A stretch of 20,863 nucleotides of DNA from Chara braunii (taxonomy: Eukaryota; Streptophyta; Charophyceae; Charales; Characeae), in NCBI GenBank assembly GCA_003427395.1, contig BFEA01000146.1:72389-93251 (forward strand). The letters are read 5' to 3'. Numbering within the stretch: the first letter of the stretch is position 1; the number at the start of each line of letters is the position of its first letter. Made by a program: the position numbers and the translations under genes. This document shows, in pieces, positions 10,491 to 18,475 of this stretch. The notes beneath the pieces are model-generated. The model had not been told where the DNA came from, made no database searches, and saw only the letters and a list, made by a program, of their open reading frames with translations.

Positions 10491-10706
10491 TTTCCATAGT
10501 GGAATCCTGGTCTGCTTTGCCTCTGCAGATAATCTGATCCTGACTCAGTTCATCTGGCAGTGAGAGATGCCTCTCATTAACCTTCTTCTCTAAGACAGTT
10601 TCCATAGTGGAATTCTGGTCCGCTTTGCCCCCGCAATTAGTCTGAACCTGACTCAGATCATCTAGTTGTGAATGATGTCTCTTAATGGCCACCTTCTCTA
10701 AAACTG
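10491..10706 (-). repeat. Tandem duplication, 2 x 108 bp, within LINE ORF B
   Basis: Unit 1 runs 10491-10598 and unit 2 10599-10706; both begin TTTCCATAGTGGAAT on the plus strand and share most of their length. The 108-bp period keeps the frame. The proteins read ...GGKADQNSTME and ...RGKADQDSTME. Divergence between the units looks older than a slip in this copy alone. Confidence 0.9.
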
Positions 10707-10849
10707 TGTGGAGGAGCTTGTCACGCATCTCAGACCAAGCAAAGTGTGATGGAAGTCCGAATTGGAGTGCTGTCTTCAAGCTTTCACTATTCATAAGGAG
10801 GGAGGAGATTTGAATTTGAGTGTGCGGTCAGTCTATCCCTGAGTTAGCA

Positions 10850-10872
10850 GCAAATTTAAATTTTAAATTTGC
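10850..10872. repeat. 23-bp AT-rich palindrome
   Basis: Two perfect 11-bp arms, GCAAATTTAAA and TTTAAATTTGC, around a single T. It lies between the ORF1 stop and ORF B, where it could form a cruciform or an RNA hairpin. Confidence 0.85.
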
Positions 10873-10983
10873 AATAAGCCACATTATCATCCTGTGAAGA
10901 CTGGACAGCAGTTCTGTCAATGAGTCCACCCCCTTCTCATTGGCCCCCATTACAGCAAACGGAGAGGGCGCTACAGGGGCTAC

Positions 10984-13161
10984 CTAGACTTCCATCATTT
11001 CAGGTGATAAGACTTCTTTCAGCTGATCAACATCTCCCAGTGATTGCGTTTCCTCCGCTGAGTATGGAAGAAGCTCTCCCTGATGGACAGTGTGGTCCAA
11101 GTGTTGGTGAACAGGCTGTGTTTGGAGGACATGTAGTTGTTGGTGTTGTTGGTGTTGCGATTGTTTTGGTTGTTGGTCCAGTGAGTGGGCAGGGGGTTGG
11201 TCGTGGGTACTCTTATCAGATTCGGGTTCCTGGGACTTCTTTCTAACCTCTTTCCATTCCAGATTGCCTGATTGTACTTTCTTCTGTAGGTAAGCTTCCG
11301 GAACCGGGCCTAAGGATCTGCCATGTCCCGTGGAAGTCTCTCCATTACCCTGCGATGACTGTTTTGACTGATTTGACAGACTTTGTTGGTTCAGCTGGTT
11401 TGAACTCGTCTGGTTTGGATGGCCTCGCCTGCCCTGATTCTGATGCCCTTGATTGTTGTGGTTCCCTTGTTTGCCCTGATTACAGTGGGGGGGTGGATAA
11501 GATGAGTGTTGCTGGTGCTGATGTGTGAGATGCGGTGGCACCCAATCTGCTGGAGGGCGAGGAGTTTTTCGATGGTCATTTCTTCCTTCCCAGTACCAAC
11601 CAATTGTCACTCCCGAAGAGTTGGTTTCGTCACTATAGACCCACCCCTCATGTCCCGGTGAACCAGGGGTCCACTGGTGCGGCCGCAGTGGATCCTTATT
11701 CAATCTGTGCGCCGTAGTCATTGCATGCTGGGGGTGCATGGGACAGGCAAATTCCATGCTTAGGTGCCCGTATGCTTTACATTTAAAGCACCATGGTCTA
11801 AATTTATGGGCCGTACGTATTTGATATATCCTTCCACCCATCTTGTATGGAATAATATCGTCGAGTGAAAACAGTTGTTCTTTTTGTAGATCTAGAGCGA
11901 GCATCAAATAGTCGTCCCTTTTTGCCACATGCGCGGGGAGCGGATCAATGAAATCTACTATTTTGAACTGTTGACCAAAATCGTGCACAAAAGCTGCTTG
12001 AACCTCTATTGGGATGTGCCTCAGCTCAACCCAATAGAAATCCTTCACTAACTGGTCTCTTTTCTCCTCCGGACTAATCTTCTTTGGTAACCATGGATAG
12101 ATTCTTACTTGTGATGTGCCCCAGAACAGTTTTTTTCAGTTCTCAATTGTTTTTTTATCGTTCTCAAACAGGCAAAGAACTGTGAAAACTGTAGGGGAAA
12201 TAGGCTGGATTAGAAAAAAATCGGAGACCGCTTCAGAGCTCTCCTTCAACTGCTCCAGTCTTTTACAGATCCACTTTATCTTGTCATTAGTGGATCTGTT
12301 GGCTCCGTCATTGTAGAAAATCCAGTTGCATGCATGCTTCATATAGATCGCATCTCTGTGAGGAAGTTTCTCTGCCGGGTAGGATTTCACGAGTGTTTTT
12401 CTTCCTCTTTGTTCAATAACTTTCTGTTCTGAGGGTTGGAGAAAAAGGGTTAAGAAATAAGCCCTTGCAGAGGACAGATTTCGGAGGGGAATCTTTAGTT
12501 CCTTAGCTGGAGCACCTGAAGGATCTACAGCTGCCCTGCTCACGATGAGTGTCTTATCCTGAAGTGTCGTCCTGACCCTCTGTGCCCATGTCCCCCCAGA
12601 CTGATCGTTAGAGTTCTCTAATTTGCCGTGTAGAGTTCATTTTTCCTTGCTGAACTGTTCCAGCCATTTCTCTTCCTCGGTAAGGATCTCATCTTGGTCG
12701 TCATCACGCATTACCCTATCCTCCCTGGCCGATCCCTTCCCTGGTACGTTCCTTGCGATCTGTTGCTCCGCGGTCATCTGCGGAGTATGAGACCGTGATT
12801 GATTGTGATCTGGATGGAGAGAGTGAAGGGGTGGGTCCCTGTTCTCACCCTGGAGATTTGGTTGCTGATTCCCTTGGTTCCCAAGGGGAGGAAACTGGGT
12901 TTGATGGGTGTGAAGAGGGGGAGTCCTTTGTGACGAGTTCGGGGACGGTGTCTGAGACAGCCATTTTGCAGCATTTCTGGATTTCCAGATGTTGCCACTT
13001 TGACTATTAATAGTCGTTGTCTTTTGCTGCATTTGGTGGGGCGAAGGTGGTCTGGCATAAGGGGCAGACCCCAAGTGCCTGAACAAGTTGTGCCTCATAG
13101 CCCCTTGATAGAACAAAAGAGAGTCCTTGCCCTTTACTCTCTTTGCTGTCATTTTGAACAT
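10984..13161 (-). pseudogene. LINE ORF1: DUF4283-like region plus zinc knuckle and Q/N/H-rich tail
   Basis: An RNA-binding, gag-like protein that would package LINE RNA. An in-frame TAA upstream (near 13246) bounds the frame, and the first ATG is at 13161 (MFKMTAKRV). The first about 175 codons are Pro/Gln/His-rich and end acidic (DDDQDEILTEEEKW). After TGA 12637-12639 the same frame goes on (TLIVSRAAVDPSGAP...), and again after TGA 12136-12138 (YPWLPKKISPEEKRDQL), into LRHIPIEV... and FRPWCFKCKAYGH. The zinc knuckle at about 11790-11743 has spacing CX2CX4HX6C rather than the usual HX4C. The roughly 190 residues before the stop are rich in Gln, Asn, His and Ser, as in prion-like segments. The stop TAG is at 10984-10986. 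There are two premature TGAs but no frameshift over 2.2 kb. Assignment to DUF4283 is from general pattern and position, not a search. Confidence 0.85.
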
Positions 13162-13365
13162 TTTGATTGGTGACAAGAAAGTGAGGGACTGATGGTAGGG
13201 TTGTGGCAGGTCAACGCATGTGATTGCTGGTGGTTTGGGTGTGCAGGGTTAGCTTTCGTAAGGTGGCAATGTGATTAGCTAAATTCTGGAGGAGAGGAGA
13301 GGGGGGGCATTGAGAAGGGCAAAACAGCGTATTACGTTGGGTGGGGAGGGGTGGTAGGTCTATGA

Positions 13366-13375
13366 CAGGTCAACG
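13366..13375. repeat. Second copy of a 5'-UTR subrepeat (first at 13207-13216)
   Basis: GGTAGG..(about 9 nt)..CAGGTCAACG followed by a CTGTATT/CATGTGATT-like stretch occurs around 13194-13225 and again around 13353-13384, a spacing of 159 bp. About 35 bp are clearly related. It may be the remains of a 5'-UTR monomer repeat. Confidence 0.5.
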
Positions 13376-13463
13376 TCTGTATTAGTTGAAGGTAGGGTTG
13401 AAGCGGGTCAGGTATGCTCTTGAGGTGATATGAGAGGACTTGCTATGGAAAACGAAAAGAAGT

Positions 13464-13489
13464 GGGAGTGGGAGGAGGGGGAGGGAGGG
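13464..13489 (+). other. Potential G-quadruplex in the LINE 5' UTR (antisense strand)
   Basis: Five plus-strand G runs of three or more (GGG at 13464-13466, then GGG, GGGGG, GGG, GGG) separated by loops of 1-4 nt. The G-rich strand is the template for LINE transcription; the RNA itself would be C-rich here. Confidence 0.6.
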
Positions 13490-13706
13490 TAGGTGAGACG
13501 TGGGGAAAGAAAGGGAAGGGATGGGAACAGAGAGAGGATGGGGTGAAATGTTAGGTAACTGGTCGCTGACCTACTCTATCATTTCCAAAGTCACCATACT
13601 GGCCAACTCTATCTTTTCCCAGTGTCAACGCTCAGACCTTAACTCGTGTCCCAATGGTGGGATGGTGAATTGATTCGGTTGATTCAGTTAATTGCTGATT
13701 GTTGGC

Positions 13707-13760
<54 letters not shown>
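13707..13760. repeat. (TGAT)n microsatellite in the LINE 5' UTR
   Basis: About 13 near-perfect TGAT units, continuing as degenerate TTGAT/TTGGT sequence to about 13850. Confidence 0.9.
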
Positions 13761-13764
<4 letters not shown>

Positions 13765-14304
13765 GTTGATTTGGTTGATTTGTTGATTGATTGATTAATT
13801 TGATTGATTAATTTAATTGATTTACTTGGTTTGATTTGTAATCACTGTTGATTCAGTTGAGCAGAGCCTGGCTGGGGAGTCAGTACACCCTGGGGAGAGG
13901 CGGGGAAAGAGGGAGAAAAAAAGGGGGAAGGGGAAAAAAATGTGAGGAGGGAGGGATGCACACACCTCATTACTGCAACAGCCGCGCTTGTTTTATCCGC
14001 CGAACCCACATCTGTTTTCCAAACAGCATAGCTCTTGTGCTGTGGTTGAGTTGGATGTAGCTTCCCCTCCTTCCTGACCTCTCCTCTTATGACGTCAAAC
14101 CCAGATGAGGAGATGATTAGAAGACATGGGGAGAGTTAAATTTGGATGACGTGTCACTACTTATCATACCAAGAATGTAGTGACCTTCCTCCTGTTCTCC
14201 TTACGACCTCTATTTACCTCCGTGAGCCCTTCTATCTGTGCACTTATACTCCTGCTACTAATTCTAAAGATTACTTCCGACACCTCTATTGTCAACAAAG
14301 GGTC

Positions 14305-14476
14305 CTTATACTGTATGGAACTGTAATTCCTCTTTGAAGAAGGCCTGTGATGATTGAAGATATGTGAAACACCCACGGTAAACCCCCACGCTTGTACTGT
14401 GTGGAACCGCAATTCCTCGTTGAAGAGGATCGCCTTGTCTCAGCAGAAGATGTATGATACATTCGACGATCAACAC
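14305..14476 (-). repeat. Tandem duplication, about 86-bp period, in the LINE 5' UTR
   Basis: Units start at 14305 (CTTATACTGTATGGAACTG) and 14391 (CTTGTACTGTGTGGAACCG). Both continue with AATTCCT..TTGAAGA and diverge after about 40 bp. Confidence 0.85.
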
Positions 14477-14584
14477 ACACACTTTTCTGGCAGGCAATTC
14501 TCCGCTACACTCCGGCCGATGGGGAAAGCGACGGCCAATACTTTTCACTGAATGGGCCACCACACCGGAGTGTGAATGTCGGAA

Positions 14585-14611
14585 CGCGTGTCACGATAAG
14601 TGACACGTGTC
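14585..14611. promoter_or_regulatory. Hairpin with embedded ACGT motifs near the LINE 5' end
   Basis: ACGCGTGTCAC and GTGACACGTGT pair at 10 of 11 positions around GATAA. The right arm contains CACGTG. It lies about 85-110 nt inside the LINE. Confidence 0.7.
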
Positions 14612-14695
14612 AGGAGCTCGCTGCACGTCAGCCTGTGACGTGTCCAGCTCCAAGGTGCCCGCCCTTCTTGCGCGTGCGTTAGGCGCCCGCTGTGT

Positions 14696-14712
14696 CTCCC
14701 CATGAAATGACT
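14696..14712. repeat. LINE target-site duplication, 5' copy
   Basis: Perfect 17-bp match to 4803-4819. It marks the LINE 5' end at 14695. Confidence 0.93.
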
Positions 14713-15411
14713 AGAGGGGTCGAAGCGCAGAAGGCAAAGCGAAAAGACAAATATAGTAGTAAGTGAGCGAACGACGTCCCCAGGACCTTTAGCGCCGCGG
14801 CTACAAAAAAAAAGAAAAGAAAAGAAAACGTCAGGCAAAAGGACTTCCAAAACAACAGTCCAATCCATGCACAGCCCATGCAGCATTTCTTTCCTCTACC
14901 TGCACCTATTCCATAACTCGGCCATCGGGACCTGACGCGCAGCTGAACAGACCGTGCTACCCTCTTTACTATCTAGACCAACCAGACGATCGCTTCAGCT
15001 ACAAGGCGGCTCGCTGTAAGGTAGGACGTCGAGCCTGCGCGGTACCACTGAAAAGCCCAGTAACTGCCCGATCAGTTTCACCCGACCCTGCTGACTGATA
15101 CCGGGCCTGCAGCGAAAGTATGCGGGCGAGTATCCAATACACAGCTGCAGTAAATGGATGCCTGGCGTGCAGTTGTGAGCGAGTGGGTGTAGGTGCCTGG
15201 TACAGAGCGGAGGGCCTAGACACAGCGCCCTCCGACACCATGCCTCGTGGCTGACCCCCCAGATCTCCAGCTAGCAACGGGTCCCCATACTCTAATCTCG
15301 CCCCAAGAAACCTACCACACCGACCACAGTCTGTACTAAGTCTCACTTTCATCAACCGTTCCTGAGTCTATGGGCAGTGTGTAGGTATCTTGGTCCTACC
15401 TCCCACTAGGT
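14713..15411. other. Stretch without a supported gene
   Basis: A 118-codon minus-strand frame (15355-14999) has no recognisable motif and partly continues downstream of the tRNA-like head at 15475-15412, so it may lie in the body of a SINE. I see no module or A tail that would prove this. Confidence 0.4.
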
Positions 15412-15475
15412 AAGCAAATTTGAACACACTACCTCATCCATGCAACCTTTTATCGAACCTACTGAGCTACTATGG
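15412..15475 (-). mobile_element. tRNA-like SINE head (Pol III promoter boxes)
   Basis: On the minus strand a perfect A box, TAGCTCAGTAGG (15470-15459), is followed about 45 nt later by GTGTTCAAATTTGC (15427-15414), matching 8 of 9 of the B-box core GTTCRANNC. The segment GATGAGGT just before the B box also precedes the B box in the SINE at 15968. The anticodon arm does not fold into a clear tRNA and there is no acceptor pairing, so this is a SINE head or tRNA relic, not a tRNA gene. The 3' body is not recognised. Confidence 0.6.
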
Positions 15476-15703
15476 AAACTGAACGATTTATACGCAATAT
15501 CGGACTGGAAGGCAAATGAACAATCATCCTCAAGTATGCAAGCCCGCAAAAGAGCCACTAGAACCAAGAGTATCATGCAAACATCCCACAGCCCAAACCC
15601 AACATACAACAACCATGGACTTACCCCTGGGTGGTGTGCAACCAGTGTCTGTAATAGCTTACCTGCGTCAGCCCAGAGGAGTGGGTCCAGCCGTGCGTCA
15701 TTC

Positions 15704-15968
15704 TTTTTTTTTTTTTTTTTTTTTTTTTAATAGCCCTTGCAATATCCCTCTATCCTGGCAGTGGTAAGAGAACCGTCAGAATTGAGGGCTTATCTGTCGG
15801 GCTGCTCCATCTATTGGTGGAGAGCGGCACCTGCTGGAAACCGGGTCCAGCGTCCCATTGATATAACGCCCTGCCGGTGTCCATGCGCCAGGCTGCGGAG
15901 TTTTGAAGCCGCAACCTCATACCACAATGCGCGTTTCCAACCGGTGCTCTAACCACTGAGCTACACCA
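15704..15968 (-). mobile_element. tRNA-derived SINE, A-tailed, most complete copy
   Basis: Minus strand, about 265 bp. Head: GGTGTAGCTCAGTGGTTAGA with a perfect A box (15963-15953), then a B-box-like GGCTTCAAAACTCC (15910-15897). The linker leads to the shared module, which starts GGGACGCTGGACCCGG at 15856 and runs to 15801 (core CAGCAGGTGCCG, then CCAATAGATGGAGC). A further 70 bp leads to 25 A (T at 15704-15728). The head overlaps the TIR of the adjacent MITE by a few bases. No clear target duplication is seen. Confidence 0.8.
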
Positions 15969-16112
15969 GTACTTCCTCGAGTCGTGCCCGTTAACGCGCC
16001 ACGATTTTAGGAAACGTACGGGCTACTACAGGAGCGCCCAAATCCATCCGACTAGAAACGTTTCTACTCTATTTTTTCTCCGCGGCCGATAGCTGGGCCA
16101 AGTACTGGTGGT
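15964..16112 (-). mobile_element. TTAA-flanked MITE, copy A (149 bp)
   Basis: Left end CACCAGTACTT (15964-15974), right end AAGTACTGGTGG (16100-16111) followed by TTTAA (16112-16116). The interior, on the minus strand, contains CTAGTCGGATGGATTTGGGC, shared with copies B and C. The left flank is not TTAA: it runs straight into the SINE head. It has no coding capacity; a transposase from elsewhere would be needed. Confidence 0.8.
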
Positions 16113-16116
16113 TTAA

Positions 16117-16815
16117 CAATAATGCCGGATTTGGAGATCATTACTAAAGGAAAAAGGGAAGTGGCAGGATGGGTCTCTGTGAATCCATCCCTGAGGAGAA
16201 TGGGCTCAGGTCCAAGTTCATAGATGGGTTCAGGCATTGTCTGCAAAATTGCAAACCCTTCTGCTACTATCTGAGGAATCTAGGTTGACTCATTCTTTGA
16301 GACAGGGGTGCCCTCTGGCCACCCTTATGTTTGTCTTGCAATTTGAAATACTGTTGGACAATCTTAGATTCAGTAAGAATATTGTCGGCCTCCGCGCTCT
16401 GCAGTGGAAGGGTGGAGCTGATGTCCTTACGGTGGCTTTTGTGAGAATTCAGATGATACTCTCAACTAGGCAGGTGGTGTATTAGATAGTTATTGTGACT
16501 TATCAGAAACCTCAATAAACTGGGGCATATCCGTTTATCCCCCTCCCCACCGTGTATGTGTTGCATATGGATTGGGGTGTGCACCAGACTCCTACCAGTA
16601 CTTCTGACAGGTTCTTGGGAGTTCCGTTGGCCAATTGTTCAAAAGATCAGGATGATATTTTGGCAGAGAAAGTGGTGGCAAGGATCGCAGGGTGGGAACA
16701 AAGATACACTCTCTTTTTGGGAGGGCACTTGTCCACTCCTTGGCCACATTCTCCCTCGCTCTGGATTCAGCTAAACATACAATTGTTGGGTGATGAGGCA
16801 TACAAATGAATCAAC
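16117..16815 (+). pseudogene. LINE reverse transcriptase fragment of a second lineage
   Basis: Clear from about 16212. One frame (16237-16485) reads WVQ(A)LSAKLQ... then LRQGCPLATLMFVLQFEILL, the RT block that is normally RQGCPLSPxLF. The following active-site region (GTGGCTTTTGTG...GATGAT) is damaged by an indel. A second frame (16552-16809) gives DRFLGVPLA and EKVVARIAGWEQR, the usual post-RT YLGVPL..W block of L1 elements. The motif RQGCPL differs from RQRDSL in the large LINE, so it is a separate family. Both ends are truncated and there is no A tail. Confidence 0.75.
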
Positions 16816-17097
16816 AGAGCAGCAGTCTACCATATTCCACTTTTTTCTTTCTTTCTTGGGGTAACTACGGCGCAGTCACATTTTCAATTCTAAATCCATT
16901 CAGGCATCCCTCGAATACAGCACATCCCCACCCAACCCTAAGGCTGGGTTGGATACATTCACGATTTTCCTTGCTTTGGAGCAAAATTTGCTAAACTGTG
17001 ACTGAAACGCACTTAAACCTGAAAACCTTGACTGTGCCCTAGTTTTCCCTTCTTTCTTGAAACAACGGCGGTAGTGGCAGGTTTCAAGTTCGCAAAG
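16816..17097. other. Stretch without a recognisable gene
   Basis: Only a small inverted repeat (CCAACCC...GGGTTGG near 16935-16952) is visible. Confidence 0.4.
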
Positions 17098-17309
17098 GCA
17101 AAAACAACACATGCTTACAAAGAAAACAGGCACCTACTTTCGGTCAAAAAGTATCCGTTGGGCTTTTCTTTTTTTCTTTCCTTTCCCCATCTGACACCAT
17201 GGCCGCCCCCTGTAAACATGACACCTGGCCTGACACCAATGCTGCTGGTACTTTCATTGCTTTTTTTACCTCGGTGCCTGTTTTTTTTGCCGGCCCGTGT
17301 TCTTTTTGC
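17098..17309. repeat. 212-bp foldback (37-bp inverted arms)
   Basis: Left arm 17098-17134 (GCAAAAACAACAC ... AAAACAGGCACC) pairs with right arm 17273-17309. The inner 16 bp match at 14 positions and the outer 13 bp at 12; the middle 8 bp differ. No target duplication is recognised. It may be a MITE relic. Confidence 0.6.
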
Positions 17310-17421
17310 TTATTCTATATCAAAAGTGACATGAACGTACTTACCTCTTTTTTCTTTCTTTCTTTGGAAACGCTTGTGAAACAGTATTGCAATGACATGG
17401 AACGGAGGCTGGGGAACCTTC

Positions 17422-17502
17422 TTTTTTTTTTTTTTTTTTTTAATAATTGCTCCAATCTATTCGTGGGGAGCAGCACGTGCTGGGAACCGGGCCCAGTGTC
17501 CC
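17422..17502 (-). mobile_element. SINE 3' module without tRNA head, A-tailed
   Basis: Minus strand from GGGACACTGGGCCCGG (17502) through the core CAGCACGTGCTG, here a perfect palindrome, to 20 A (T at 17422-17441). No A or B box upstream. Confidence 0.7.
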
Positions 17503-17838
17503 TTGTAATTGGAATACATTGATGATTGATGAAAATGTGGGATGATTCAGGAACACTTCAGGATGATAGAGAAAAAATGGTAGAGAATGATGCTGACTAC
17601 TCAGAATGCTTATCTACTCAGATCTCACATACTACCCTAACCCTAATCACAGATATCCATAAAAACCAGCCAGTCTCTACCGAACCAATACTGTATACCA
17701 ACCAAGCCTCTACCCGGTCTCATACCCCAATCTAGCTAGGTTACAGGGCAGCGCCACCCACCCCAGCGCCTACCCTCGCCGGCCACCTCCTAGTTCTACC
17801 TGGAAATATTGGGGTCATTCACCAGCTTAGGCTCATGA

Positions 17839-17860
17839 TGGAAACTGGGTCCAGCGTCCC
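17839..17860 (-). mobile_element. SINE module fragment
   Basis: Only the start of the module remains (GGGACGCTGGACCCAGTTTC on the minus strand). Confidence 0.55.
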
Positions 17861-17920
17861 CTCCACTTCCAAAAAAGGCTTTGCAAAAAAAATCCTTGAA
17901 GCACAAAACTCATCCGCAGT

Positions 17921-18047
17921 CTGGGCCGCAGAAAAAAAAGGAGTAGAAACATTTCTAGCCGGATGAATTTGGGCGCTCCTGTAGTGGCCCGTACGTTTCC
18001 TAAATTTGTGGTGCTTTAATGGTCACTACTCTAGGAAGTACTGGTGG
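17921..18047 (+). mobile_element. TTAA-flanked MITE, copy B (left TIR lost)
   Basis: Shares CTAGCCGGATGAATTTGGGC and the right end AAGTACTGGTGG (18036-18047), followed by TTTAA. The left terminus is missing or too diverged. Confidence 0.75.
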
Positions 18048-18052
18048 TTTAA

Positions 18053-18471
18053 GGCTTGGATCCCACTATTGTTAGTGAGGCAATTTTGGGTAAAATTTCG
18101 GATCCCACAATGCACCGGGGCTTTCGGGACCCGAAACAAATTTCGCCTGTTTCTACTCACTATGTGCATCGTGTCGACCAGGCCGCGACACCCGCCGTGA
18201 AACGACACTTGTTTCGCAAAACGCGCCAGCCCCCTGCCCTGTTCCAAAGCTGCGAGCACCAAAAAAAAAAGTTTTTTTTTTTTTTCTTTTCGGGCAGCGC
18301 GATTGGGTCCTACGCAAATGGACCAACATATTTTGGCAGGATTTTTGCGAAAGCCCCTCGAAGGACGGGCCTGTGGAGTCCAAAAAAAAATTTACGGACC
18401 GAAAGGCAAGGACCCTCCTTTCGAGGGGCTTTTCCGATTTTTTGTTAAAAGCGCCATGTGGGATCCAAGCC
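18053..18471. mobile_element. Tourist-like MITE, 419 bp, inserted between two TTAA-MITE copies
   Basis: A perfect 14-bp TIR, GGCTTGGATCCCAC (18053-18066) and its complement (18458-18471), flanked by TAA at 18050-18052 and 18472-18474. A TAA/TTA duplication and a GG-starting TIR are typical of PIF/Harbinger (Tourist) elements; the class is an inference. The interior has a second inverted repeat around GCCCCTCGAA (about 18347-18371 with 18412-18437) and A/T homopolymers. No transposase. Confidence 0.75.
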
Positions 18472-18475
18472 TAAG

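Larger units (their letters stand above)
10255..10950 (-). pseudogene. LINE ORF B: short frame with duplicated 36-aa unit and basic tail
   Basis: It follows ORF1 in the same frame. A possible ATG is at 10950; a second is at 10794. In-frame TGA codons interrupt it at 10828-10830 and 10399-10401. The middle contains two tandem 36-residue units (DNA 108 bp each). After the second TGA the frame ends in a Lys/Arg-rich tail of about 45 residues (KMKSKRVGYHKKK, later RKKQPGKKDR) and stops at TAA 10255-10257. The tail looks like a nuclear-localisation or nucleic-acid-binding segment (inference). It is unclear whether B was a separate protein or a linker within a long ORF1 polyprotein. No known domain is recognised. 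Confidence 0.55.
4820..14695 (-). mobile_element. Near-complete plant L1-type LINE, about 9.9 kb, decayed
   Basis: A non-LTR retrotransposon in minus orientation. The ends are set by a perfect 17-bp duplication (4803-4819 and 14696-14712) and by the poly(A) tail (plus-strand T at 4819-4839). Sense order: 5' UTR (14695-13162), ORF1 with zinc knuckle (13161-10984), two in-frame segments (10794-10255 and 10218-9100), then endonuclease-reverse transcriptase ORF2 (9113 to the tail). The long duplication and the A tail are the expected products of target-primed reverse transcription. The 5' end is probably complete, since the UTR is long and the duplication directly abuts it. Stops and frameshifts make this copy non-autonomous. 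The length is above that of most plant L1 elements I know (roughly 5-8 kb), mainly because of the region between ORF1 and ORF2. Confidence 0.93.
13162..14695 (-). promoter_or_regulatory. LINE 5' UTR, putative internal promoter region
   Basis: 1.5 kb between the element's 5' end and ORF1. Seen: ACGT-core motifs (bZIP-type) at 14638-14641, 14625-14628 and 14605-14608, TGACGTGTCA at 14147-14156 and the perfect palindrome TGACGTCA at 14090-14097; a strong hairpin at 14585-14611; a tandem duplication at 14305-14476; a (TGAT)n tract; and a polypyrimidine bias in the sense strand (plus-strand G/A runs at 13464-13560 and 13896-13955). LINEs carry internal promoters here; which motifs matter in this case is inference. 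Confidence 0.6.

Noticed and set aside
10238-10563. Plus-strand hydrophobic frames resembling membrane proteins
   Set aside because: They are the complement of the Lys-rich ORF B tail; AAA/AAG read in reverse gives Phe/Leu.
5025-12639. Reassigned TGA codon
   Set aside because: TAA and TAG also interrupt the frames, and decay explains the TGAs without a code change.
15682-15693. GTGGGTCCAGC as a further SINE copy
   Set aside because: Too short, and the following bases diverge.
17636-17647. CCCTAACCCTAA as an interstitial telomere repeat
   Set aside because: Only two units, and not the usual plant heptamer.
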